This document shows, one piece after another, positions 26,766 to 38,715 of a stretch of DNA of 64,000 nucleotides; within the stretch, counting starts at the first letter, position 1; each line of letters begins with the position of its first letter. Source of the stretch: Calvatia gigantea (lineage: Eukaryota > Basidiomycota > Agaricomycetes > Agaricales > Lycoperdaceae); contig JACAAK010000003.1 of NCBI GenBank assembly GCA_025093985.1, forward strand, positions 3,906,001-3,970,000. Direction: 5' to 3'. A model generated the notes under the pieces. It ran no database searches, was not told the origin of the DNA, and was given only the letters and a program-made list of their open reading frames with translations. The translations under genes and the position numbers were made by a program.

Positions 26766-29700
26766 ATGGCCCGCCGTAGGCCGAGCGCATTCGAAGTCTC
26801 GTTTCCGGAAGAGGCCAAACGACAGGAAGAATTACGAAAAAAAGCGGGAGGAGGATGAACGGGAGCGCAAGAGACTGGAAGCGGTACTGGCTGCGCAGCA
26901 AGTAGATCAGAAAAGGTTGAAGCAGAAAGAGCGGGAAAAACTTAGACAGCAAGAGAAGGAGAAGCGTAGGGTGGGTGTAGCAGAGCGGCTGAAGAGACCT
27001 TTTGAGGTGGACGATGTGGATATGGAGGAACTAAGGCCCAGTGTAAGTAAAAAAAACACATAACTTCGGGTGAGGGTACTAAGTAGTATTGCTGTGTAGC
27101 CGGTCAAGAAACTGCAATTAGACCTACGTATGTTCTTACCCCCTCGGAGACTCGAACTATAAGAGAATCACTCGCGATTTTTGACTCATAGCGACGGAGT
27201 ATTATATATCCCGAGAAGACCAAGTACGCGAGACTGCAGAGACCTTTCTTGAGGGTGAAGACGAATTATTCTCGGATTCGGGAGAAGATTCGGATGGCGA
27301 GTCTGATGCTCGTCGAGACTCCCGCTCGGCTCAACGTACGAAGCAGAAGCAGAAACCTATCCGTATGCTTACAGAATTTACGATCTTTGATTCTCGGCAT
27401 CGGAACGAATTCATCGTCTTATCGAAGATCGAGGAAGAGGATGGTGTGGATAGGAGGTTCGAGGTTGCTGGATGGGTTGTTCCTTACTATGTCGACGAGG
27501 AGGATTTGGTTGGTGAGGATGGTGAAGATGGTGGCGCCGGTGATGAAGTTGAACCGGTGTATATGCGTATCGGGCCCGTGCTGAGGTATTCTATTGACTG
27601 GACGAAGGATAAAGAGTGCGTTCACCTTTCTAATTCATTTGCGATGGTTTCTGACGTTGATATGTTAAACCGGCATAGTCCAATTTATATTGAAACGCAA
27701 CATGCGTGGTATATTCTCAAGATGCCATCAGAAAAGTACAAACGATGGTACCGGGCATTCTTTACACCTCGACGGATTGCCCAGTTAATCATCTCAAATG
27801 CGATTAAACGGCTACGTATGGGATTCGATTCATTCCTACACGGGATACTTATAGTTTCATTGGATATCTTTGGGGAGAGGTTTGAAGAGGACGATCTATG
27901 GAATGCAGTAAGATTTTTTGGTTACGGTGATCTCATGCAGAGGTTGACAGGAATATTTAGGCAGAAATTATCCGTGACGCAGTGGACGAAGTTGAACAGG
28001 AACAACCAGATACCCGCATTCGACGCGTTCCCGTAATATCTCACATTATGCAACATGCACCTCCTCGGACGCTGTCCAATCCTCGTCCATCTTCTCGCCG
28101 CTCCTCATCCTTGTGCAGTCACCTACGTGGTCCTAGACTTAGAACTCATCATGGTCTTATTGTAGGACTCAGAAATCCAGACATCGCGGTTCTCAAACCC
28201 GAAAATCAGAATCCAACTCATGTGACCCCTTTAATTGCGTCTCTTGCAAAAGGCTATGTCGACGAGGAGCTGGTGGTCCTAGGCCCACCGCCGAAGAAGG
28301 TTGATGAAGTAGCCCAAGAGCAACAGAGGAGGAAGGCTCTAGACGTGCTGTGGAGGGTGATCGAGAGAGCGAGAGGAGGGGTGATGCCTGTCGATTGGCG
28401 GAAGGAGGACAGGGTTAATGCGAGGAGTAATTATTTGCGGAAGGCGTGGGTAGGTGGTGAGGTTTATCAGGTGAGATTCTTGAACTGGACATCCGGGGCG
28501 GTGTTAATGGGAAATCGGAAGCCAGGGGACTTTGTTATTGTGCCGCGTGGCAAGTATGACGCAAAGGACCCGCCAGAGTGGCCGAAGGAGGTTAGGCACT
28601 TACCATCGACCGCGACTATCGCAAGCTATTTCTGGTATGGTATTCACCTTGGGCTTTTAGTCGTGCGTTCCAAGCGATTGAACGACGTGATAGGTTTGCA
28701 CGGATAATGTATATCAAAAATGAAGAGCAAATTGCGCATGTCCAATGGCTTGAACATGCTTCGCAGACAATGTTACAAGAGCTCGCAAATCCTCAAGAAT
28801 TGTTCTTCTGCAACTTGTGCGATCCCGTGTCATTGGGAACCCTCGTTGCGAGGGTAAAAGTCCATTTGAATCCGGCTGGGTCTGTAAAAGCAGGCGATTA
28901 CTTTGTTAGGTGTTATCATTTATTCATTGACTTTCGCCAAGTTCTTAACCCTTCACCCATAGGTTGATCCACGATAAAGCACTTGCAACCTATATTGCTC
29001 TCGACAGAGACTATCATCGCCATCTCGATCATTACGCCGCTCTGAATCACGCCGCCAACGACACCCCATCCTTAGATTACTGCCCGTCGTGTGCCGTGAT
29101 GGAAGAGGATAACCAGAGAATCCAGTGGCAATTCGGATCACAGAACTCAAAAAGCAAAGATAAGGACAAAGAGAGGTCAAAGGAACCCCTTGGAATTACA
29201 TTCAACGACAAGACATATCATGTCTTTGATTTCGTGCTATATCGCGCCGAGAAAGGGCCTTCGCACATTGGTCAGATTATCGATATACAAGCTCCCACTC
29301 GGAGTACAAGTAGAACGTCGATGAATATCAAAGTGAAGAGAGCTGGGAGGATATGGGATTTGGTTGGGAAAGTAGTTGACCCGGAAGAAGAAATCAAAGA
29401 TGAGGTATGTCCTCTTGCCCCCCCTCGGAAAATCCAGATTGCTAGAAGTGGTGCACCACGTCGTTCAAGAGACATGTTTTCTTGACCGACGAAGAAGCTA
29501 CAGTACCTTACACAGACATCATGACCAAGTGCTTCGTCTTCTCCCGTGAATCATTTGGTCAACGAATATCCCTACGGAATTGGCTCGACACGTCACCGAA
29601 CCATTTTTATCTCTGCTACCGATTTCCGAACCTTCGTCCTGAATCGTGGGATGAAAGAGTGCGAGTCTCATTTCGCGATCTCGCGGTTTGTAAAGAATGT

Positions 29701-31860
29701 ACAGAGGAGGCCCTGAAGACGTATTACGAAGTGCAAGGGTTCAAGGATAAGATGCGGGAGAGGCCACTGCGGGCGGTGGACCTTTTTGGTGGCGTGGGTG
29801 CGTTTGGCCTGGGATTGAAAGAAGGGAGTGGGTGCCTGCGAGTCTCTCATGCTTTGGAAATTAGTCCGAGCGCAGCAAAAACTCTAAAGTGAGTTGTTAC
29901 CAACCGTTCAACTCCTTGTTCAACGTGAATGTCGGCGTGGGCTGAATTTTTTTAGGTGGAATAGTACTGGGACTCAAGTTATCAACCAGTGCGTCAACGT
30001 CGTATTACGCTACGCGATAAAGAAACAAGAAGGCCATCATATCGAACCTCCATTGCAACTCTGGGATGGAAAAACCTCTATACCGGACGTTCCGCCACCT
30101 GGTAGTGTTGATGTCGTCATCGCTGGTTTTCCTTGGTGCGCCTTTTCACGAAACTTGCTCCTTGTTAGTAGCTGAAGCTCGAGCGCAGCCAGACACACTC
30201 TAACCTTAATATGTTCAAAACGGCGAACGATGTCAAGTCCAACTTGATGCTCACTGCCCTTTCTTGGGTCGACTTCTACCGTCCGAAATACGCATATATG
30301 GAAAACGTCACTGGGTTCCTGAGTTACCGTCTTAACACCAAGCAGGCAACGATACACAGAGTGGAGGGTGGGATTACAATGGGTGGTCTCAAACTACTTG
30401 TGCGTGCTCTGCTAGAAATGGGGTACGCTTTCTTAATCCCATCGGAGGGCATTTTTCGCCACTTACCATACGCCTCATAGTTATCAAGTACGGTACACCC
30501 TTCTCCAAGCAGGGCACTACGGTACTCCGCAGCGTCGCGTTCGGTTCTTCCTCGTCGCAGCACAATCCTCTCCTCAACTACTTCCACTCCCAGAACTACC
30601 ACAACCGACACATGATTTCCCCCAATCCCCGCAGTTATTGATTAGGATTCCGAACGGTGATATTGTGAAAACTATACGGCCTGGACCAGGAACTGCACCA
30701 CACCCTTTTGTATCGATCGAGGATGCTATCAGCGATCTACCGCGATTCGATTGGTACGTCCTTGTTGTGGCCAACTGGGCTTTCTTTCCGGGTACTGACG
30801 GTCCGCTAGGAAACGGCCTGGTGCTCAGAGAAGAGATAACAGCTCAGCTCGAGGTGTACCCGCCTTGGTGTGCGATCATAAACAATCGTATTGCGGGTAT
30901 AAAGGGCGCGTGGAGTATTACTGTGAGCCACGATCGGCATACCAGAAGGCTGCGAGGGAGAAAGAAAGCACGGACCTGCAGCATTTTACGAAGACTGTCA
31001 AGGCGAAGAAGGTCGATCGGTACGCTTCGGTTCTTTGCGAGTGATTTCAAGAAGATGAGGTCCTGACATGTAGTTGTTGCCCAGAGTGCTCGCCATTCCG
31101 ATGAACCCTGGGGCTGATTACCGGAGTATGATTTCTTTTGTCTTTGTTTCTGTCGCATACATTCTGATGTGTCTTGTGTTGTATCTTAGGCCTGAGAGCG
31201 GACATGCACGAATGGCAGTTTGCAAATCCGATTTCATCGACAGCAATGAAACACTTCAGGCCAGGTGAATTACGTTTGAATATTACATGCGAGGATGCTA
31301 AAATAATCATACCACTAGGATGGTATAGTCGCCTGGACAAGGACAACTGCTTCCCAACGATCGTAACCAATATCGATCCAATGGCGAAACAAAGTCGAGT
31401 ATTACATCCTTACGTGCGTCCACACTATTCACTACAACACTCATTAATTTAACAACAAGGACTGACATGGGATTGAAGTGCAAACGAATGGTGACAGTAC
31501 GAGAACTTGCTAGGGCACAAGGGTTCCCAGATTGGTTCGTCTTCGAGTCATACAAGAACAACGTAGTGACCGTAAGTTCTACTGTTCTATTTTTGAGGAC
31601 ATTAAAGGACTAAAAACGTCCGTGTTGCGCCACAGATGCATAGGCAGATCGGGAATGCTGTTCCGTTGCCTCTTGGGCGGGCTCTCGGAAGGGAATTACG
31701 AGAAGTGATGTTCAAGGAGTGGAAGGGGGGGAGGTTGCACGGCCATGAGGAAGAGCCCCACAGAGAGCAGGTTGTGCAACAGCAGAGAGACGAAGATGAA
31801 GAGATGCAGGAGGTGGACGGGGACTCGGCCGTGGATAGTAATGAGGGATTATACGTTTGA
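26766..31860 (+). CDS. DNMT1: DNMT1-class DNA (cytosine-5) methyltransferase with RFD and BAH domains
   Basis: More than a dozen exons. A charged N-terminal coiled coil is followed by an RFD domain (IRMLTEFTIFDSRHRNEF, AWYILKMPSEKYKRW), a first BAH domain (GDFVIVPRGKYDAKDP through FFCNLCDPVSLG), a second BAH domain (YHVFDFVLYRAEKGPSHIG through NHFYLCYRFPNL) and the catalytic domain. Catalytic motifs: I, RAVDLFGGVGAFGLGL; IV, AGFPCQTHSNLNMF, where the Cys codon is split by the intron 30136-30188; VI, YMENVTGF; VIII, GHYGTPQRRVRFF; X, RQIGNAVPLPLGRALG. No CXXC zinc finger is seen. The family copies CpG methylation after replication. The predicted start (MARRRPSAFEVSFPEE) is in a different frame from the following coiled coil; the frames join if one A is removed from A7 at 26837-26843. 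Confidence 0.9.
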
Positions 31861-32122
31861 AGTGCTCGCAATTACTTTGGTCTACTCTTTGTTTCGGGTA
31901 TCTGCGTCCTACTGCTTAAAGAGTGCTCAGATATAAATCGAGATTTTGGAAGCTGTGGACCTACTCGAAAAGAGCGCAAACACGTAGATGTTGTTGAATG
32001 AGTCCGAACCTGGGGTTGGTATCATAGCTCCGTTGGAACCCCTCTGCGCGGTAGTCGGTTTTGATTATCGATTTGCTCTTGCCTCGACCGCTGTGTCATA
32101 CAAACTCACCTCGAGCGTCGAT

Positions 32123-32575
32123 CTAATCTTCTTCCACTTCGTATCCCACCCAGATGACCTCTGAACAACTCCGGCATCCCACAAGGTGCTGTCCCTTTTC
32201 CATATCAGCTTCCGATATACGATATGATCCACCGCATCTACAGGGGTATTCCCAGGTATCATCCAACCTCTCAAGATCTAGCTGAGTAAATTCTTCGAGA
32301 GAAATGACTTCCGCGGGACGAGGAGCAAAAGACATTGTTTCTTCTTTGGATTTGTTCAATAACGCATCGTATTGACTCCGAGACAGTGGCGTAGATAGAG
32401 TTGAATATGCCTCCTTGATAAGTCCAATATCGACGACGACATCTAAATCAGAGTTCTGCTTAGAATGGATGTTCTTGTCTGGATGGTGTTTGAGAAGAAG
32501 AGAATGGTATGCGAGTTTAATTTCGGGATATGATGCAGTGGGTGCGATTTCGAGAATACGGTAATAGTTGTGCAT
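32123..32575 (-). CDS. DPH4: Diphthamide biosynthesis protein 4, J-domain with CSL zinc finger
   Basis: Single exon, 150 residues. The N-terminal J domain is MHNYYRILEIAPTASYPEIK and on, with the HPD tripeptide in LLLKHHPDKN. The C-terminal CSL zinc motif has two CxC/CxxC pairs (YPCRCGGSY, then VGCRSCSEVIWVGYE). This J-plus-CSL layout is specific to Dph4/Jjj3, which feeds electrons/iron to the Dph1-Dph2 step of diphthamide formation on translation elongation factor 2. Length fits the family. Confidence 0.9.
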   Translation of the reverse strand: MHNYYRILEIAPTASYPEIKLAYHSLLLKHHPDKNIHSKQNSDLDVVVDIGLIKEAYSTLSTPLSRSQYDALLNKSKEETMSFAPRPAEVISLEEFTQLDLERLDDTWEYPCRCGGSYRISEADMEKGQHLVGCRSCSEVIWVGYEVEED

Positions 32576-33176
32576 TGGATCCAGAATAACTATAGAAGGA
32601 TGAATGGCGCAGCCTCGGGGCCCGACTCTTTCTGCCGTTTTCTGACTTTTTTCTGACCACGAGATCAGGGATCAGGCTGAGATCAGGGAGGACTGCAAAA
32701 GAGCTGTAAAGCTCTGTAAAGGCGCTATGCCGAGTTTGGTATTTCCTTTGATCCCAATGCGGATATGTTTCCGTTTTCAGACAAGGGGAATGTCTAAATC
32801 TGGAAATCTCCTTGTTCTCTGCTTTGACAGCTTTGGGACTCTTCGTTGACGACAGTGCCGACGTATATAATCCTGAGGGCGCGGACAATGGAAGATCCAA
32901 CTCGAGCTCTTCTTTCGAGGTCAAAGTCTCATACAGCCTCGCCCACAACACTCGCGATCACCACCAACCTCTTGATCTCCTTGTAAAAGATCATCCATCG
33001 GTTTATCGTGTAGGCTTGAGACCAGACGCATATCAGCTCACTCTTACCGAACACCTCGTGTACCTCGTTCGCCGAGCTCTTTGTCGCCTGTTGCGCTGAT
33101 TGGGACGTTCTACATTATCACCGGCATCACCGTCATCGTCATCACCATCACCAACACCACCTAAAAACACCACGAA
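32576..33176. promoter_or_regulatory. Divergent intergenic region
   Basis: About 600 bp between DPH4 (minus) and a small plus-strand gene. Overlapping open frames occur on both strands (32517-32951 minus, 32812-33099 plus), but neither shows family features or splice support. A CAY-rich tract (CATCACCGTCATCGTCATCA) sits just before the downstream ATG. Confidence 0.45.
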
Positions 33177-33398
33177 ATGTCGTCCAAATACGGTGGCCCT
33201 TCATCCCCCACGTTTGGATTCTTCCCGAGTCCAGCCTCACCCAACGCGTTTGCGACCTTCGCTGCTGCCCAGTCGCCGCGTGACTCGCATGCCATGTATG
33301 CCGCCTTTGCTGCGTCTGCAGCTGGTCATCCTCCCGCGTCTGCGCAGTCCTCGCAGTCTAATAAAGGTGTATTCAAAAGGCTGGTATCCAGGAAGTGA
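33177..33398 (+). CDS. Small Ala/Ser/Pro-rich protein of unknown function
   Basis: Single exon, 73 residues, starting MSSKYGGPSSPTFGFFPSP. It is rich in Ala, Ser, Pro and Phe (FATFAAAQSP, MYAAFAASAAGHPP) and ends with a basic amphipathic tail (NKGVFKRLVSRK). There is no signal peptide or membrane segment. The ATG context is good (CACGAAATGTC). It could be a small regulatory or intrinsically disordered protein. Support is compositional only, with no family recognised. Confidence 0.5.
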   Translation: MSSKYGGPSSPTFGFFPSPASPNAFATFAAAQSPRDSHAMYAAFAASAAGHPPASAQSSQSNKGVFKRLVSRK

Positions 33399-33713
33399 TT
33401 TGAGCCTCGTGGTTTTCCTTCGTCAACAGATCCGCACCCGAGTTTTTTTCATTCATTTGGTCCAATACCCACCCAGACCTATATCTCTCATTGTATCCTT
33501 AGATAGACCTTGATGTGTATCCATACTATTACTGTTCGTTCTGTAGTGATTAAATCAATCTAACTGGATTGCTTTGTTGTAAATTGTGATTGGCAGTAAG
33601 GAAGCGGGCAAGAGCAGTTGATGGGGTTAGGGTCACGGACCGGGCCCTTGTGATGTTTTGAAGACAAGCAGAGCTCTTTGCTCATCGCCGCTCTCTGAGA
33701 AACCACAACCACA

Positions 33714-35390
33714 ATGGTCAATTCGCGCTTAGCACTGTCGGCGACAGTGCCCTCCGCCTCCTCAGCCTCCCGCTCTAACCCCAACGCCGCTTACTCCCTC
33801 GCCCTCCTCTCAGAGTACACTCACACCCTCGACTCCCTCCCCCTCGACCTCTCCCGCACAATAGGCGACCTCCGCGAACTCGATGCCGTCCTCTCTTCCT
33901 CCATGATTAACATCACTGCTAAAATCCACGACCTTACATGTATGATCGAGGAACGTAGAGGCAGCAAAGAGGAGCGGTTATGGCTCCTGCATGAGATCGC
34001 TGAAGAGGCGGCACGGCTCAAGTATGGAGGGGATGATAAGATTCGTGTCGCGTGCAGTGCTGCGGACACCCTCAAGGCGCATTCTGCGCATTTGTACGCT
34101 CTTGCAGAGAGGTTGCCAGACTTTGACGTTGCGTTGTTGAGTCGCAGGACGGTGTACCCTCACGTATCCGACAAGTCCTTCATGCCCCTGAACATGGATA
34201 CTGGACGGCGGCGAAGAGGTGGTGCGGGCTCTTCAGGGCTTTTGGCCAATGCCAATGCTGCAGAACCTAGTCCCGCGAAGCGAAAAAGGATCATTCGTGA
34301 CGAGGATATCGATATAGGGAGTATTCGTTCTCCACACAAAAGAGAACGCCTGCTGGAGCCAACAAATGGCCGCTCCCGTGCAAATGGCCGAGTGAAAAAG
34401 TACGTCCCTTACTGGTTACTTTCTACAAACAACCTGGGCTAACAAAGATTGTTATGGTAGAAACGAACGCGTCCCATCGCCTTCAGAATCACTCGTCTCT
34501 GTCACATCCCACCTCCCCTCCCAGAACACACATCACACAAACGGAGTATCTACTGCTGCTACCCGCGGCACATCTTCCTCCACACACCAAAACCATACCG
34601 GCGGGCTTTCTGCGCCCAACACTGGCGGCCGCAACGCCAACGGGTCTATCGCAACAACTAAACGCCGTGGTGGCGCCAACAATAATCGAATGCCAACGCC
34701 CCTTTCCAGCGACTACCCTTCCCACAACCTGCTTCCATCACACCGGCCCGGGGCCAACGGCTTACCCGCTTCTTCCCACCCTTCATCCTCCTCCAACCTC
34801 TCCGCCTCATACACAAATGGCGCCGGTAATGGCCCAGTAATGGCAAATGGTAGTGCGGCGCACTATTATGAGCATCCGCATTCACTATCGGGAACTCCAG
34901 ACCTTAACTCCTCTTCGGTGGCACAGCAGCATCTGGCTGGACCTGGGGTACCGTTCGCTAGGAGTGCGTCTGCTCATTCGACGGTAACTAACGCAAATGG
35001 TACTGCTGGTGGACGTAATGGCAGTGCTGGTGTGGGCACGATGAGCTCTGTTGCGGATGGAGGGAACACCGAAGCAGGGGATGCCGATGGGGATAACGAT
35101 GACGGCAAGACGTATTGTTATTGTGATGGCGTCAGTTATGGGGAGATGATTGCCTGTGATGATGAAAATTGTGAACGTGAATGGGTGAGTCTCGTGGTGT
35201 TACTTCAAGTTACTTTCCGGGTTTGCTGATCACTGGGTGTGTTCAGTTCCATTTGACGTGTATTGGCCTGGAAGTATGTCCTGAAGGATCGTGGTTTTGC
35301 GATCCATGTAAAAGCAAGCGGAACAATAAGAGGGCTGGACGAGGTGGTAAACGGCGAGCAGCAGGGAACCGAGCTGGTAGAGGAGCATAA
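33714..35390 (+). CDS. ING-family chromatin protein with C-terminal PHD finger
   Basis: Three exons. The N-terminal ING helical domain reads YSLALLSEYTHTLDSLPLDL, then DLRELDAVLSSSMINITAKI and a heptad-like stretch. A long Ser/Asn/Gly/His-rich linker follows, with a basic patch (PAKRKRIIRDEDIDIG). The PHD finger is split by the last intron: YCYCDGVSYGEMIACDD, NCEREW, then FHLTCIGLEVCPEGSWFCDP, with the full Cys4-His-Cys3 set. The tail KRAGRGGKRRAAGNRAGRG is basic. ING proteins (Yng1, Yng2, Pho23) read H3K4 methylation and recruit acetyltransferase or deacetylase complexes; which orthologue this is cannot be decided. Confidence 0.92.
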
Positions 35391-35755
35391 CAATTTCAGA
35401 ATGTGGTTGGACTCTTGCCGGGCAACGTATTCCCTTCTTCCTCTGATTATTCCCTCACTTGCATCCCTTCTTACCCTCCTCATTACCCCCACCCTTTTGC
35501 TTCACGCTTATTTTTCCTGATTATGTGCTTTTGTATGCCCCTTTCCTCCTATCCTCCCTGTTTAACACGGTACTTTATCCGCTGGTCAGTGTGCTATATA
35601 TATTAATTTTGATTTGAGGAATTTCTAGTCCTCTATGTTCTGTTAGCAGCTATCCCATGTAGTTATGCAGCATGTAGAGCACAGATAAATAAGCTCACTA
35701 AAACAAAAAGTACTAAGTAGGGTTTATATAGAGTAAAAAAACCTCTACCCCCAGA
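35391..35755. other. Convergent 3' region
   Basis: About 365 bp between the stops of the ING-like gene and FIP1. It is AT-rich toward the right and no gene is supported. It probably holds both 3' UTRs. Confidence 0.5.
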
Positions 35756-38546
35756 TCAACGCCGTTTTGACGAACGTGTATCCTCCAATCCAGGCGAACT
35801 CCTCCGTTTTCTATTAAACCAATCAGAAGGTTACACACAGCCACAAAGAGAGCCACTGATACATACCGAGCAGAGCTTCGATCCTCCAGCTCAGCGCTAG
35901 GCGTCCTCTTTGCGCTTCTCTCCCGTTCCCTATCCCTTTCTCTATCCCTCTCCCTATCCCGGTCTCTATGGCCTTCCCTGTCACGGTCCCTATCCCTATG
36001 GCTGTCGCGCTCTCGATCCCTGTCTCGATCCCTTTCCCGGTCGCGGTCACGATCGCCCCCGGCACTACCGCCGCCACCTCCACCACCACCTCCATAGTCC
36101 AAACCATCGACGGCGGGAGCATTTCCGTCTCTGTCTTTGTATTTGTTTTGGTTCCTGGGGCCTGTGGGTACATTTGGGGGAAGTGGAGAGGCTGGGCGAA
36201 CAGGTGCTGGAACGCCTACAGAAATAAATTATCAGAATAATACAAAATACAGATTTTTTTAATAGTTTTACCTCGTCCGCGGGGTCCGGCGAATCCACGT
36301 CCTCTAGCAAGTGGTGCACCACGGGGAGCAATTGCGATGGGAGCTCCCGCGGCAGGGGGACCGCGGTATGCTTGTAGGGGCGCTGCTCCGGCGCCTCTGC
36401 CCACTCCCACACCGACGCCGACCCCTGGAACAGCGCTCCCTGCACCTGTCGCTGATGTGCTTGCAGAAATGGGCCCAGGACCAGGAATGGGCGTTCCACC
36501 CGTCGAGGATTGGGCGCCAGTTCCACTTACTGGGCCACCTGCACTTGCCTGGCCTTGAGTATTAACTGGAGTATTTCCCTCCATATTCTGATACATCTGC
36601 ATTTGATTTGGCTCTTGCATCTGAACGCAACACCAAAGTTTATCGCAAAGAACTCATGTTATTACAATGTATAGGGAAACACAGTCATCTTACGCACCTG
36701 CATACTATAATCACCTCCCATACCCATATTCACCATCCCAGGGGGCCCACCCGAGAATCCGTCCTGCATCATCATACCCCCGGACTGAACCTGCACTTGT
36801 TCAGGCGTTCCAACGCCCATCCCACCCATCCCACCCATTCCACCACCGCCACTAGCATCCTGAGCCTGAGCCTGAGCCTGAGCTTGCGCTTGTTGAAGCT
36901 GTTGCATCATCTGCGCTGCGGCAGCCATATCACCCATGTTCATCATCATCCCCGACATTTCCATCATCATTTGTGGATTCATCATAGCGGCTGCGGCTTG
37001 TGAAGGTCCGTTGACGTTCATGCCGTTGTTCATGTTGTTCATACCGCCATTCATGCTGTTGTTCATCATGCCTGTTGTTCCTGCCATCACCATTTGTCGA
37101 AGTTCGGGCGGTAGAGCTGTAATTTGGTCTTCGCCCATTCCAGCAAAGTTCTAGTTTTCCGCCCGTCAGCCCGCTGAAGACCTACTGGGGAAGAAAAGGG
37201 AAGGTGACGCACGATGACATTAGTCTTCAACACGTTCGCCATATCACCCAACTCTCGTCGTCGGTAACAATATGCTTCCCATGAGATCTCATCGAACCCG
37301 TAATTGAACCAGTCACTAATATCCGAGCCGGGACGACGCCATGGTTTATCAGCCATAGCTGTCAAATCGACTTCGAGGATAGAACGTCCGTCAAAGGTGC
37401 CTACGGCGTCCAAATCAATTTCTGGATGGGAAGGAGGTGCTGTGACGAGTGGGAGGGTATTTGGGTCGGGACCTTCATCTTGTTGGTTTTGTTGTATTTG
37501 ATTTTGGATTTGCGGTGGTATGAGGGGTTGAGTCTGATTTTGTGGGTGAGTTGGTTGCGGAAGGGAGGGTGTACTGGTGGAAGGTTGTTGGGGATGAGGG
37601 GGTGGTGGAGGGTGGCTGCTTGGGATTGCGCCGCCGCGTTGATTCGGGTTATATTCCGTTGTGAATGACGGTGCAGGAGCTAGAGACCAAGAACTTTAAG
37701 TATACGCGGGATGGAAAGGGGGAAGGACAGTGATGACGGACCTTTAGGCGCGGACGGCACAGTTGTTGTGCTGGTCGTTCGACCACTTGACCTACCTGGC
37801 CTTGGGAGATATGTCAGCTTTTATGACGGCTTTTAGGAGAGACAGGGAAGTACCGTAGGTCAAGTGAGTGTGAAGGCCGATCCATGATAATTTCAATATC
37901 CTAAGGCATGCCAATCGTCAGCCTCATCCAGCCTGAAAGGTCGTAAATGAACGACTCACGTCGTCACTCTCCTCTTCTTCCTCATCCTCATCCTCGTCCT
38001 CCTCCCCTTCTTCTTCCTGCCCAGCCTCCACGCCGTTAGCTTTGTGGTGGTCTACAATTAGTGGCTGTATCGAAAGTTGGCCAGACTCTGGTGGGACAGG
38101 ATCCGGAGTCACTGGAGGATGGTCTTGAAAAATATCGTCTTGCTCGTCCTGAGTTATATTTTGTTGCTGTTGCGCCTGCTTCTCCAGTTGTTCTACGAGA
38201 CCAGTCGCAATCGTTGCCACTTTTTCAAACGGTATTCTGCGCGAAACACTCTGTCAAACACGCGCTCCTTAACTCGAAAAGGTTACTACTCACGGTTGTG
38301 GGACTGTTCATGATTGATAATAAAGAGTTTGCGTTCCCGCAAAAAATAGTATATAAATGAGAAAAAAAGTCAATTGCATTGCTCTTTTGACATGGTACAT
38401 TGGTACGCTGGAACGGTAAGAGGATTCTTACCCGTTGGCTGAGGCGTAGGTTCAGTAGAGCCTCCATACAGATATTCGTCTTCGTCATCCCTAGATGCTT
38501 ATCAGTTTTCTGGATATCGGTTTGGCTATTCTGTTTGAACGTACAT
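35756..38546 (-). CDS. FIP1: FIP1, pre-mRNA cleavage/polyadenylation factor subunit
   Basis: The Fip1 core is unmistakable: DKPWRRPGSDISDWFNYGFD followed by EISWEAYCYRRRELG (about 37.3 kb). The start codon is split by an intron: AT at 38546-38545, then an intron beginning GTACGT, then G in the next exon, giving MDDEDEYLYGGSTEPTPQ. One junction upstream of VATIATGLVEQLEKQ is unresolved and may hide a micro-exon. Acidic sequence (GEEDEDEDEEEEESDD) precedes the core. After the core come Met/Asn-rich and Gln/Ala stretches, a Gly/Ala/Pro region with RGR, and an Arg-Asp dipeptide repeat block. The last exon ends RKRRSSPGLEDTRSSKRR. Fip1 bridges poly(A) polymerase to CPF. Confidence 0.9.
35920..36060 (-). 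repeat. Arg-Asp/Arg-Glu coding tandem repeat in FIP1
   Basis: Near-perfect hexamer-type repeats (CGGGAC/CGAGAT forms) encode alternating RD/RE dipeptides, for example RDRERDRDRDRERD. The same layout appears as an RD-rich tail in animal FIP1L1. The repeat also opens long antisense frames that are artefacts. Confidence 0.8.
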
Positions 38547-38715
38547 GGTGAACCTGGTAGAGAGCTCACAGCGGACGAGGAATAACCAGAAGGCTCACGC
38601 ATGTGACAACGTGACAGTTGTTACATGGGCGCTCATTTCAAGGTCGCGAGCACGGAACGCCATTTGGAATTTGAATTCGATAGCAAAAAGTATTAGCAGA
38701 TTGTAACTATTAAAT

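Noticed and set aside
32517..32951. Minus-strand frame upstream of DPH4
   Set aside because: It overlaps the DPH4 start region in another frame, and no conserved features are visible.
35823..36240. Long open frames overlapping the FIP1 tail on both strands
   Set aside because: They are by-products of the Arg-Asp repeat, whose low-complexity codons keep several frames open.
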